Of a stretch of DNA of 64,000 nucleotides, positions 44,044-54,721 are shown piece after piece (the stretch's first letter is position 1; the number at the start of each line of letters is the position of its first letter). Both the position numbers and the translations under genes were made by a program. This stretch comes from Massilia sp. YIM B02769 (GTDB taxonomy: Bacteria > Pseudomonadota > Gammaproteobacteria > Burkholderiales > Burkholderiaceae_D): NCBI RefSeq assembly GCF_030411995.1, contig NZ_JASNRC010000001.1:121114-185113 (forward strand). Reading direction: 5' to 3'. Under the pieces are notes generated by a model. The model was not told where the DNA came from and ran no database searches. It saw only the letters and a program-made list of their open reading frames with translations.

Positions 44044-44751
44044 TCAGTCCGCTGAAACCTGTGCAGACTGCTTGGCAGGACGGCCCCGCTTGGCCGGCAG
44101 GATGCGGCGCCCGCTCTTCTGTTCGAGTGCTATCTTGAAGGCTTGCGTGCCCAGCGGCTGCCCTTTCTGGACGCTATTGGCGATCAGCGCCAGCTCGTCA
44201 GGCGCGATGCCCTGCTGTACCAGGTCGGTGTAAGCGGCTTCGCGCTGGAAGGGCGTGTTGCCGAGTGCCCAGAACAGGGCATGGTCGGTGATCACCGTGT
44301 CGGGACGCAGGCCGGCGTGGTGGGGATAGCTCGACCAGGCGTACTGGCCGGCCTCCACGGCCTGGCCCGCGCGCACCGGCGCCAGCTCGATGAAACGGCT
44401 GCACATCAGGAAATGGCGGTCGGTATCGACCACGGCGGTGCGGAAGCGGCCCTCGAACAAGCCGCCGGCGCGGGCGTACTTGGCGTTGTACCAGGGAACG
44501 TAGAGGCGGCCGATCTTTTGCATCATGGCGGCCAGGCTGTCTTCGTCGGGCGGAGTGGCCAGCAGGTGCAGGTGGGTCGGCAGCAGGGCGTAGGCGTGGA
44601 TGGCCACCTTGTAGAAGCGCGACGCTTCCTTCAGCCAGCCGAGGAATCTGGCATAGTCCTCGTCGTCGCGGAAGATCTGTTGCGGGTCGTTGGCGCGCTG
44701 GAGGATGTGATGGGGTTGCTTGGGGAGGATGAGGCGGGGTTGGCGGGCCAT
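44044..44751 (-). CDS. IS200-like/REP-associated transposase (RAYT 2) with altered catalytic position
   Basis: 235 residues of the group starting MARQPRLILPKQPHHILQRA. The HUH motif LLPTHLHLLATP is intact near residue 60, and the domain continues with GGLFEGRFRTAVVD. The usual CxRYIELNPVRAG segment reads CSRFIELAPVRAG (codon TTC), so the expected catalytic Tyr is Phe and the Asn of NPV is Ala. The C-terminus is Lys/Arg-rich (GRRILPAKRGRPAK). The protein probably cannot cleave DNA with this residue unless another Tyr substitutes; it may still bind hairpins. Four REP hairpins lie just upstream, and GGGGACAG-type motifs lie on both sides. Confidence 0.82.
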   Translation of the reverse strand: MARQPRLILPKQPHHILQRANDPQQIFRDDEDYARFLGWLKEASRFYKVAIHAYALLPTHLHLLATPPDEDSLAAMMQKIGRLYVPWYNAKYARAGGLFEGRFRTAVVDTDRHFLMCSRFIELAPVRAGQAVEAGQYAWSSYPHHAGLRPDTVITDHALFWALGNTPFQREAAYTDLVQQGIAPDELALIANSVQKGQPLGTQAFKIALEQKSGRRILPAKRGRPAKQSAQVSAD

Positions 44752-44829
44752 GGCGGGGGCAGAAACGGTTTCAGATGACGTATTCTAGCTCCCCGGCACT
44801 GCTCTGTCCCTATTTATAATGCCAAGCCT

Positions 44830-44854
44830 GGAAATCGTGACCGACTCTGTCCCC
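44830..44854. repeat. GGGGACAG-type end motif right of RAYT 2
   Basis: Reads CGTGACCGACTCTGTCCCC at its right part, the inverse of a GGGGACAGAGTCGGTCACG motif. Inverted relative to 43943-43957 across the RAYT 2 gene; a partial copy CTCTGTCCC is at 44802-44810. Confidence 0.45.
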
Positions 44855-44878
44855 GTAGGGTGGGTACTTGTACCCACC
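44855..44878 (+). repeat. REP hairpin, GGGTAC tip
   Basis: GTAG foot, stem GGTGGGTAC/GTACCCACC with a TT loop; identical over 24 bp to 10184-10207. Confidence 0.92.
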
Positions 44879-44931
44879 ATGCAGAAGGTGCGGATTGACA
44901 CCGTTTCCAAGAACAGAGCGCCTGCGCTTTT

Positions 44932-44958
44932 GTAGGGTGGACACCTGTGTCCACGCAG
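44932..44958 (+). repeat. REP hairpin, GGACAC tip
   Basis: GTAGG foot, stem GTGGACAC/GTGTCCAC with a CT loop, then GCAG. Second rightward copy in the four-hairpin cluster. Confidence 0.9.
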
Positions 44959-45006
44959 TGCAATGCTTCCGTCTCGAAAATGCGTTTCCACCTTTCCACG
45001 CCGTAC

Positions 45007-45032
45007 CGCGTGGACTCAGGAGTCCACCCTAC
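45007..45032 (-). repeat. REP hairpin, GGACTC tip
   Basis: CGCG, stem GTGGACTC/GAGTCCAC with an AG loop, CCTAC. First leftward copy of the cluster. Confidence 0.9.
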
Positions 45033-45038
45033 AAAACT

Positions 45039-45062
45039 GGTGGGTTCCAGAACCCACCCTAC
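45039..45062 (-). repeat. REP hairpin, GGGTTC tip
   Basis: Stem GGTGGGTTC/GAACCCACC with a CA loop, then CTAC; ends two bases before the response-regulator stop codon and may also act at that transcript's 3' end. Confidence 0.9.
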
Positions 45063-45064
45063 CA

Positions 45065-45745
45065 TCAGGCCAGGGTAAATCCAGCCGACAAGCTGTATCC
45101 TTCACCATACGCACTGCGCAGCGGCAAATCCTGCCCCAGCCCGGTACGCGCCTTCTTGCGCAAGCGATACACCAGCATATCCACGCGCCGGCTCGCATCC
45201 GGATCGTCGCCGCCCATGCCGGCGACGATGGTCGCGCGCGGCACCGGCCGGGTGTTGATCGTCAACAGGTGCAGGAAATTGAATTCCTTTTCGGTCAAGT
45301 CGATCACCTTGCCGCCCAGCTCGAGCTGGCGGGCACTGACGCGCAGGGTCCACTTGCTCGGCAGCGGCGCCGGTTCGCTCGGGCGCACGCGGCGGCCCAG
45401 CGCTTCGATGTGGGCGGCCAGTTCGGGGAACTTGATCGGCTTGGTCAGGTAGTGATCCGCCCCCAGCTGCAGGCCGAGGATACGGTTGTCGAAGGCGACC
45501 CGGCCGGTCAGCACCAGCAGCCCGATCTCGGGATACAGCTGGCGCATGCGCGGAATGACCGTGAAACCGTCTTCGTCGGGCAGGCCCAGGTCGAGCACCA
45601 CCACGGCGGCTGGGGTGCGCGTGAGCGCCGCCCACATGTCGCTGGCGGAGGTGGCAACCGTGACGTCATGGTCGAGTTCGCGCAGGAAATCGGCCATGTC
45701 GCCGGCGTAGTCGCCGTTGTCTTCAACAATCAGTATCTGTGTCAT
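45065..45745 (-). CDS. OmpR/PhoB-type response regulator
   Basis: 226 residues. Receiver domain with acidic pocket (ILIVEDNGDY), phospho-acceptor Asp in VVVLDLGLPDEDG near residue 52, Thr in LVLTGR and Lys in YLTKPIKF. The C-terminal winged helix has LTEKEFNFLHLLTIN and the recognition region ASRRVDMLVYRLRKKARTGL. It should bind DNA as a phosphorylated dimer. The histidine kinase gene lies 20 bp upstream in the same unit. The stimulus and targets are unknown. Confidence 0.93.
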   Translation of the reverse strand: MTQILIVEDNGDYAGDMADFLRELDHDVTVATSASDMWAALTRTPAAVVVLDLGLPDEDGFTVIPRMRQLYPEIGLLVLTGRVAFDNRILGLQLGADHYLTKPIKFPELAAHIEALGRRVRPSEPAPLPSKWTLRVSARQLELGGKVIDLTEKEFNFLHLLTINTRPVPRATIVAGMGGDDPDASRRVDMLVYRLRKKARTGLGQDLPLRSAYGEGYSLSAGFTLA

Positions 45746-45765
45746 GGTGGGCCACGTTCTTGGTT

Positions 45766-46944
45766 TTACTGGTGCCTGCCTGTCGCGGCAGGGGCGTCCG
45801 CCGCCGGCGCAGCGTGATCGCTACTCGCCTGCGGCCGTAGTGGCGCTTTCCCGGCGCCGGCCACCGGCAGCCAGATGCGGAATTCGGCGCCGCCCGCAGC
45901 TGGCGACACCAGGCTGAGCACGCCGCCATGGACTTCGACGATCGAGCGCGCCATGTACAGCCCCAGGCCGCTGCCCGGCAGGCCGTCGGCATTGCGGCCG
46001 CGGAAAAATTTCTCAAAAATGCGCGCCTGCTCGTCGAGCGGCACGCCGGCGCCATGGTCGCGCACCGCCAGTTCGATGCCGCTGGCCGCCAGGCGGCCGC
46101 GCAGCAGGATCGGCGTGGTCTCGGGCGAAAACGCCACCGCATTGTCGACCAGGATCTTCAGCGCCAGGCGCATGCCGTCGGGTTCGCAGCGCAGCATGTC
46201 CGGCAATTCGCCGACCTCGACGCTAACCACGCGGCCGGCGGCGCGCACCAGGCCGGCGGCTTCGTCGAGCAGCTCGCGCGGCGCGACCGAGGTGGGCTTG
46301 CGTTCGCCGCCGATCTCGGCCATGCGGTCCGGCGACAGGTAGTCGTCGAGCATGGCGATCAGGCGGTCGGTGGCCAGCGCGATCTTGCGGTAGCGCTGGC
46401 GGGTGGCGTCGTCGGCGTCCTGGCAGGTTGCTTCCAGGCGCTGGACGGCGCCGTCGATGGTCGACAGGGGCGTGCGGAATTCATGGTTCAGCATGCTGGC
46501 GAAGCGCTTGCGCTCGGCTTCACGCTGGCGCCGCGGCGACAAGTCGCGCACCTGGCCGACCAGCGTGACCGGCTCGCCGCCGGCGTCGCAGACCAGGGCC
46601 GACAGCACCTCCACCGGCACCAGGTAGCCGTGGGCGCCGCGCAATTCGGTTTCGCGGACCAGGCGCAGGCGGCTGCGGTCGCCGTTGCGCAGGCGCCGCA
46701 CCCGTTCCGGCATGCCGGCGCACAGGGCAGCCAGGGCACTGCCGGCATCGCCGAGCTGGGCGGCAATGTCGGCCGGACTATAGCCGAGCAATTGTTCGAT
46801 GGAAGGGCTGACGTACAGCAGGGCGCAGCTGGCGCAATCGATGCTGAATGCGATGTCGCCGCCGATTTCGGCGATGACGCGGAACTGCTCGGCCAGTTCC
46901 GCACCGGCCGTGCCGGAGGGGAGAAGGCTGGCGCTGCAATTCAT
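45766..46944 (-). CDS. PAS-domain histidine kinase without membrane segments
   Basis: 392 residues. PAS domain (IGGDIAFSIDCASCALLYVS to about residue 135), HisKA box ASMLNHEFRTPLSTIDGAV with the phospho-His, N box LVDNAVAFSPETT, G1 in VRDHGAGVPL, F box IFEKFFRG and G2 GSGLGLYMARSI. No membrane helix or signal peptide is visible, so the signal is probably cytosolic; a cysteine pair in SIDCASCALL may bind a cofactor or sense redox, which is inference. AGGTG seven bases before the ATG at 46944 fixes the start. An Ala/Pro-rich tail of about 25 residues ends it. Confidence 0.9.
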   Translation of the reverse strand: MNCSASLLPSGTAGAELAEQFRVIAEIGGDIAFSIDCASCALLYVSPSIEQLLGYSPADIAAQLGDAGSALAALCAGMPERVRRLRNGDRSRLRLVRETELRGAHGYLVPVEVLSALVCDAGGEPVTLVGQVRDLSPRRQREAERKRFASMLNHEFRTPLSTIDGAVQRLEATCQDADDATRQRYRKIALATDRLIAMLDDYLSPDRMAEIGGERKPTSVAPRELLDEAAGLVRAAGRVVSVEVGELPDMLRCEPDGMRLALKILVDNAVAFSPETTPILLRGRLAASGIELAVRDHGAGVPLDEQARIFEKFFRGRNADGLPGSGLGLYMARSIVEVHGGVLSLVSPAAGGAEFRIWLPVAGAGKAPLRPQASSDHAAPAADAPAATGRHQ

Positions 46945-47248
46945 CACATAACACCTGATTAAAAGTTGAGCTAGGGAAAGGACCCCAGCCAGGAAGTATA
47001 TCGCCGCCGGTACTTGTTTGTATAGCTGAGTGTTGCAGCCCTATTCATTAACTAAAATTGCCATATCTACAAACTGCTTAAATGTTGTTAAATAAACAGG
47101 CTGATATGCCAAATCCTATTCGCTTTGCATACTTTTACACTGTGCAGATGTCAGCACGATGAAATACACGGTCATTTGCCCCGCAACACAGCGGCAGAAC
47201 AAATAAAAACGCCCGCTGGCGCGCGGGCGCGGCAAGTCACCGTGTGGT
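46945..47248. other. AT-rich gap upstream of the histidine kinase
   Basis: Contains the promoter region of the two-component unit on its left part and the terminator of the SNF2 gene (47205-47229) on its right. Nothing else could be supported. Confidence 0.6.
47205..47229 (-). terminator. Rho-independent terminator of the second SNF2 gene
   Basis: Read on the minus strand: stem CGCCCGC/GCGGGCG with a six-base loop followed by TTTTT, 20 bp after the stop codon at 47249. Confidence 0.88.
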
Positions 47249-50200
47249 TTATTGCTCGTCGAGCGGCGCAAAGATCGCTTGCAGGTCTTCCTGGGTGAGC
47301 GCCATCTTTTGCGATTCGCCTTCGGCCAGGATCGACTGCGCCAGTTCCGACTTCTTCTGCTGCAGTTGCTGGATCTTTTCTTCCAGCGTGCCTTTGGCAA
47401 TCAACTTGTACACGAACACCGGCTTGTCCTGGCCGATACGCCAGGCGCGATCGGTGGCTTGCGCCTCGGCCGCCGGATTCCACCACGGATCGTAGTGGAT
47501 GACGGTATCGGCCGCGGTCAGGTTCAGGCCAACGCCCCCAGCCTTCAGGCTGATCAGGAAGATCGGCACCGCACCTTGCTGGAAGGCGGCCACCTGGGCC
47601 GAGCGGTCGCGCGTTTCGCCGGTGAGGATGGCGTAGCGGATGCCGCGCGCCGCCAGTTCTTCCTCGATCAGGCCGAGCATGCTGGTGAACTGCGAGAACA
47701 CCAGGATCTTGCGGCCTTCTTCCAATAAATCGTCGACCATCTGCATCAGGTCGGTCAACTTGGCGGACACGGCGGCCGTATTCTTCTTCGACGGCATGGA
47801 CTTCACCAGGCGCGGGTCGCAGCAGACTTGCCGCAGTTTCAGCAGCGCTTCCAGGATCACGATCTGGCTGCGCGCCACGCCCTTGCGATCGATTTCCTCG
47901 CGCACTTTCTTGTCCATCGCCAGGCGCACGGTCTCGTAGAGGTCGCGCTGCGGGCCGCTGATCTCGATGCGGCGCACCACCTCGGTCTTTTCCGGCAGTT
48001 CCTTCGCCACATTGTCTTTGGTACGACGCAGCAGGAAAGGACGGATGCGGCGGTTCAGCAGCGCGCGGCGCACCGGGTCGTCCTGACGTTCGATCGGGTG
48101 GCGGAACTGGGTATTGAAGGTTTTTTCCTCGCCCAGCAGGCCCGGCAGCAGGAAGTGGAATTGCGACCAGAGTTCGCCCAGGTGGTTTTCCAGCGGGGTG
48201 CCGGTCAGGCACAGGCGGTGGCGCGCATTCAGTGAACCGGCCGTCTGCGCCGCCTTCGAGCGCGTGTTCTTAATGTAGTGCGATTCGTCGAGGATCACCA
48301 GGTGGTACTCGTGCTCGCGCAGCTTTTCCTCGTCGCGCGGCAGCAGGGCGTAGGTGGTCAGCACGATGTCGGCCTGCTCGATCTGGTCGAACATGTCCAT
48401 GCGTTCCTTACCTTGCAGCAGCAGCACCTTCAGGCTCGGAGCGAAGCGCGCGGCTTCTTCCTGCCAGTTGGTCATCAGGCTGGTTGGCGCGATGACCAGG
48501 GCCGGGCGGGTCAGGCGGCCGGCTTCCTTTTCGGTCAGGATGTGGGCCAGGGTCTGCACGGTTTTACCGAGACCCATGTCGTCGGCCAGGATGCCGGCCA
48601 GGTCGTATTCGCGCAGGAACTGCATCCAGGACAGGCCGTCGAGCTGGTAGTCGCGCAGGGTGGCTTGCAGGCCGGCCGGGGCCGCGACCTTTTTCACGGC
48701 GCCGAACTGGCTCAGCTTGCGGCCGGTTTCGCGCAGCTGCTCGCCGCCGAACCAGCGCATCTCCACGCTGCGCGCCAGTTCTTCCAGGCGGCTGGCGTCG
48801 AGCGTCGACAGGCGCACGCGCCCCTTGATCTTGTCGTTGAAATACAACTCGCCGAGCGTGGACAGGATGGGCTTGACGCGGTTCCACGGCAGGGCCACCC
48901 GCACGCCTTCCGGCAGGGTCGCCAGCATCTGGTCGGCTTCGCCATGGGCGGCCAGCACGGCCGGGTCGAAGTCCATCGGCGCGTTGCGAATCAGCTGCAC
49001 CAGCACCGGCAGCAGCGGTACGCGCTTGCGGTTGACCACGATGCCCAGTTCCAGCTCGAACCAGGCCTTGCCTGCTTCCTCGGGCTCGTCGATCTCGGCA
49101 TACCAGTCTTCCACCGGGACCACGTCGTAGCGGTATTTGTTCGACTTTTGCAGGTGCCAGCCGGCATCCGACAGGGCGTCGAGGTCGTTCTCGGCAAAGC
49201 GCAGCCAGTGCGCCTGGCTATCGAGCTGCAGCGCGCCGGCCACGCCCGACAGCGGGGTGGTGGCGGGCTTGCGGAAGCCGAGTTCGGTCAGTTTATCCAG
49301 GGCCGCGGCTTCCGCATCGGCATTGCGCTCGATGATCTCGGTAACGTCGCCGATCTGGCGTACCACGCGCTGGGCCGGATCGAAGGAGACGCGCTGGCCA
49401 TCGTAGTCGAAGGAGAGCACGGCGAAGTCCTGCCAGCGCTGGGTGCCGGTATCGGCCAGGGCCACGGAGTCGAGCAGCAGGAAGGGTTGCGGCGCGACGT
49501 CGGTGCGCAGGCGCTGGGTCAGCGGCTGCGGCAGCGGCATCAAGGCTTGCAGGCCATGGGCCAGCAGCAGTTGCGACACGCGTTTTTTATCGTTGCCGGT
49601 GAGGATGGGCGCCTGGGCGACCAGGGCTTGCAGCTCGGCCAGCGAAATATCCACGCCACCACGGTTCAGTTCCAGCGGGCCGCAGGACAGGTTGTCGATG
49701 TACCAGGGCGGATCGGTTGGCAGCATGTAGTCGATCAGGTCGGCGCCCGGGTGATTCGCGCCATTCGCCGGCTCCACCGACCAGCCCAGCTTGGCCGCAC
49801 GGCCTTCGTCGCGCCAGGCCAGGTTGGCCTGGCGGGTCGGACCGGCTTGCAGCGGATAGACCAGACCGTTCGACATGTCTTGCCAGGAATTGGCCCACAG
49901 CAGTTTGCCCTGTTTCAGCAGCATCTCGAGCAGGATGGCGCCGACCTTGCCTTTGGGCTCGGTAGCGCTGGTGCTTTGCGAAGCGCCGCTACGCATGGCG
50001 ATGAAGAAGCGCACCAGGTCTTCGTCTTCACCTTCCAGGTAGGCCGGTGGAGCCGACAGCAGGGAGAACACCTCGTTCACCGGGCTGGCGGCGGCGACTT
50101 CGCCGTTCGGACGCAGGCGCGCCTTGCACAGGCAGATGGCCACGTGGCGGCCGCCGCTGGTCGGGGCCATGACGTAGACAAATTTGTACTGGACAGCTTT

Positions 50201-50365
50201 GGGATCGGCGACTTCGACGACCAGCTTCGGTTGCGGATGGGCGGCTGCTTCGACCCGTTGCAGCCATGTTGTCACGGGTGCAGGCAAGGCAGGAGCGCGT
50301 GCCGGCGTCGCACGCGGCGCGGGGGCGTCGCTTGCGTGTTCGCGTGGGTAATCAACTGTGTGCAT
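47249..50365 (-). CDS. SNF2/Swi2-type DEAD/DEAH helicase-like ATPase (1038 aa)
   Basis: 1038 residues from MHTVDYPREH; an ATG 17 codons upstream (50416) is possible, but no ribosome site supports either. The motor occupies the last 470 residues: LADDMGLGKTVQTLAH (near 590), DESHYIKNTRSK, LTGTPLENHLGELW, VFSQFTSMLGLI, LTGETRDRSAQVAAF, ISLKAGGVGLNL, DPWWNPAAEAQATDRAWRIGQ. The N-terminal 560 residues are specific, without a visible SWIM zinc finger. It is the second SNF2 ATPase in the window, with a different N-terminus from the one at 12259. Role unknown: remodelling of nucleoprotein or transcription complexes by family analogy. Confidence 0.9.
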   Translation of the reverse strand: MHTVDYPREHASDAPAPRATPARAPALPAPVTTWLQRVEAAAHPQPKLVVEVADPKAVQYKFVYVMAPTSGGRHVAICLCKARLRPNGEVAAASPVNEVFSLLSAPPAYLEGEDEDLVRFFIAMRSGASQSTSATEPKGKVGAILLEMLLKQGKLLWANSWQDMSNGLVYPLQAGPTRQANLAWRDEGRAAKLGWSVEPANGANHPGADLIDYMLPTDPPWYIDNLSCGPLELNRGGVDISLAELQALVAQAPILTGNDKKRVSQLLLAHGLQALMPLPQPLTQRLRTDVAPQPFLLLDSVALADTGTQRWQDFAVLSFDYDGQRVSFDPAQRVVRQIGDVTEIIERNADAEAAALDKLTELGFRKPATTPLSGVAGALQLDSQAHWLRFAENDLDALSDAGWHLQKSNKYRYDVVPVEDWYAEIDEPEEAGKAWFELELGIVVNRKRVPLLPVLVQLIRNAPMDFDPAVLAAHGEADQMLATLPEGVRVALPWNRVKPILSTLGELYFNDKIKGRVRLSTLDASRLEELARSVEMRWFGGEQLRETGRKLSQFGAVKKVAAPAGLQATLRDYQLDGLSWMQFLREYDLAGILADDMGLGKTVQTLAHILTEKEAGRLTRPALVIAPTSLMTNWQEEAARFAPSLKVLLLQGKERMDMFDQIEQADIVLTTYALLPRDEEKLREHEYHLVILDESHYIKNTRSKAAQTAGSLNARHRLCLTGTPLENHLGELWSQFHFLLPGLLGEEKTFNTQFRHPIERQDDPVRRALLNRRIRPFLLRRTKDNVAKELPEKTEVVRRIEISGPQRDLYETVRLAMDKKVREEIDRKGVARSQIVILEALLKLRQVCCDPRLVKSMPSKKNTAAVSAKLTDLMQMVDDLLEEGRKILVFSQFTSMLGLIEEELAARGIRYAILTGETRDRSAQVAAFQQGAVPIFLISLKAGGVGLNLTAADTVIHYDPWWNPAAEAQATDRAWRIGQDKPVFVYKLIAKGTLEEKIQQLQQKKSELAQSILAEGESQKMALTQEDLQAIFAPLDEQ

Positions 50366-50924
50366 GGGTCGCTGGGTGGTGTGTGAAAAAGAACAACAAA
50401 CGACATTATCTCTCATACGGACGGTTCAGTTTTGTTCGGAATCGCACGTAGTCTGGAAATCTTTACATTATGAAATTTTAAGAATCTTTATTCCAACACT
50501 CTGCGGTCGTACCGGGGGCCTGTCGCTGTGGCACGCTGATTCGCTGGAAGTCGAGCGCCGGGGTGCTGGATGGCGTATGCACATGCAGTAAGCCGAGCGG
50601 GCTTTGGTTTGGAAAAGCTCAACCGGACCGCTTGTGGGATGCGGTTCTTCGCAGCCGGCGAAGGGTAGGCTCTGCCTGTTGCTGCGACGGTTGGCTGATG
50701 CTGATGGATCTTTCCATCGTTGAAACCAACTGCGCAAAAGGCTGAACCGTCTTGGCGGTCAATCAGCAGACAGCGGCGGTAAAAGCGATCATCAAAACCA
50801 AACGAGCCCTTAGACCCTACAAGACAAAAAGAAGTAATCTCGGTGGAAATTCGGTTGTCTTTCCTTAAACGGATGCCATTCAAAATCAGGCACGACTTAC
50901 CTAATCACTATTTACCAAGCCGTT
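50366..50924. other. 559-bp gap, no supported gene
   Basis: Lower GC than the core genes. Short open frames exist on both strands (for example 50488-50883, minus) but have no ribosome site, domain or signal peptide. It should carry the promoter of the SNF2 gene. Confidence 0.55.
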
Positions 50925-51356
50925 TTACAAGTGATAATTTTGCCAGGAAACAGAAACATTGCTCATAGGTTTACAACTTGTTAATGTCAGCTTGCTGAAC
51001 TCTTGTTTGAGCGGCATCGCTAAAGAATTGGACAGGATAAGTTTAACTTCCCCGGACGAATATCCTATGCCCTGTTCGTCCAACACGACTGCTGGCACAG
51101 GGTTTCCTTTTGCGTACAAAACCGCTTTGACGCATCCTTTCGCGAAATGGTTATTGAACCATTCACGCGATCCATGAATAGTTATTTCTGAAGCTGGTAG
51201 CATTGATGTAACATCAATCTGGATTGAAGCGTTAGAGGTAATTGCTGAAATCGGCCTCTGCAGCTGAAAATCATTGATTCCCGCGTTGATGTCGGTAGGC
51301 GACTCACCAATATAGGTAACGCTGCCGAAAAACAAAATCGAAAAGAGCTTGAGCAT
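50925..51356 (-). CDS. Small exported hypothetical protein in an AT-rich islet
   Basis: 143 residues from the ATG at 51356. The N-terminus MLKLFSILFFGSVTYIG is a signal-peptide-like hydrophobic stretch. The rest is beta-rich and ends TLTSCKPMSNVSVSWQNYHL. I do not recognise a family. Codon use is AT-rich compared with neighbours, which suggests recent acquisition. No Shine-Dalgarno sequence is visible, so the gene is moderately supported. An alternative TTG start at 51407 would add 17 residues before the hydrophobic segment. Confidence 0.5.
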   Translation of the reverse strand: MLKLFSILFFGSVTYIGESPTDINAGINDFQLQRPISAITSNASIQIDVTSMLPASEITIHGSREWFNNHFAKGCVKAVLYAKGNPVPAVVLDEQGIGYSSGEVKLILSNSLAMPLKQEFSKLTLTSCKPMSNVSVSWQNYHL

Positions 51357-51829
51357 AAGAGATTTAGGTATTTTTAGAATCGCATCTGAGAAACGGATAA
51401 TCAGCAATCGGAATGCAATGATAAGTGGTCGAACATAAGGGCATACTCATGAATGCTCGCCAGTAATTCTATTACATTGTTTTCAACCGGTCTTGATGTT
51501 GGAAAGTGTTCGCCAAACTGCAAACAGTCGTCTACCGAGCACGTCTAACATTTATTTCATGGTTATTCTGTCGAGGCGCGTGGTTGCGATCAGATCGCGT
51601 GCAAGACAGATTGGTCAAGCTCCGCTATCGCAGCCTATTCTGCCCTGTCAAAAGACGTGGTAGGCCAGGAGCATGCTTCATTGCCGCAACCTTGAACTAT
51701 CAGGCATCCCACGAATCCGAGCAAGATCAGATACTTCATTCAATGTTCCTTGGATAACGGATGAACGGCTGAGTAATGCAACAACTATGGCGGATTGACA
51801 AAAACATCCATAGGAGGGATTCGTTCTCT
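51357..51829. other. AT-rich gap of 473 bp, no supported gene
   Basis: Nothing identifiable. A plus-strand frame at 51506-51757 has no ribosome site or recognisable feature. Confidence 0.5.
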
Positions 51830-52144
51830 CTATCTGGCCAGCCGATCCAGACTGAACCGTTTTGCGAACGATCCATGCCATGTGCTCAGGAACAGAAGGA
51901 CGAAAAAAACCGTCCAGGCGATGAAGAATGGCCAAACGTTGAATAGAAAGACCGAAAGATAGGTACTCGGCAGGCACGCCAGCATGAACCATAGAAACGA
52001 CGCCATACGCAGACTGGTATGCAATCTCACCCGCCAGCACTCGCCACATACTTTGCATCGCAAACTGGCTTCCAGTAGTCCGGCGCGGAATATTGAACGC
52101 GATGAAAAGCTCCCGACCCCGCATTTGCCGCAAGATTTTTTCAT
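51830..52144 (-). CDS. Zinc-ribbon plus two-helix membrane protein, unknown function
   Basis: 104 residues. The N-terminus has two CxxC knuckles (SCGKCGVG and RCKVCGECWRV, 23 residues apart), a likely zinc ribbon facing the cytosol, then two hydrophobic segments (MASFLWFMLACLPSTYLSVF and PFFIAWTVFFVLLFLS). A small zinc-ribbon membrane protein of this form could be a sensor or membrane adaptor; no name is justified. GGAG seven bases before the ATG at 52144 supports this frame over an overlapping 162-codon frame at 51678-52166. It is divergent from tex and AT-richer than the core genes. Confidence 0.65.
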   Translation of the reverse strand: MKKSCGKCGVGSFSSRSIFRAGLLEASLRCKVCGECWRVRLHTSLRMASFLWFMLACLPSTYLSVFLFNVWPFFIAWTVFFVLLFLSTWHGSFAKRFSLDRLAR

Positions 52145-52360
52145 GAAGTCGCTCCAGGTTTTTCACCTCAGCAAATACAATCGCTGTACATCGATTGTCC
52201 CGATACTTGGATTAATAGTAAAGCAATATCATACCGATGACTGCAAGGCCAAGCTTCCCAAACCAGGACGCATGTCAGCTTGGCTTTCCCTTGCATGTCA
52301 AGACTGGCGCATTCCCTGCGTTTGCGTATCATTGCCGCCTGACCCACGGATTCCTGCACC

Positions 52361-54718
<2,358 letters not shown>

Positions 54719-54721
54719 GCG

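Larger units (their letters stand above)
44752..45064. other. 313-bp gap packed with GGGGACAG-type motifs and four REP hairpins
   Basis: No gene. It contains CTCTGTCCC at 44802-44810 and 44845-44853 and the REP hairpins at 44855-44878, 44932-44958, 45007-45032 and 45039-45062. The last ends directly before the stop codon of the response-regulator gene. Confidence 0.7.

Noticed and set aside
44855..45062. CRISPR-like array of short repeats
   Set aside because: Repeats are in both orientations, differ in sequence, have irregular spacing, and no cas gene is present; they are REP hairpins.
50488..50883. 131-codon minus-strand frame between the SNF2 gene and the islet
   Set aside because: No ribosome site, domain, signal peptide or membrane segment; composition looks random.
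51678..52166. 162-codon minus-strand frame overlapping the zinc-ribbon gene
   Set aside because: The overlapping 104-codon frame has a proper ribosome site, paired CxxC knuckles and membrane helices.
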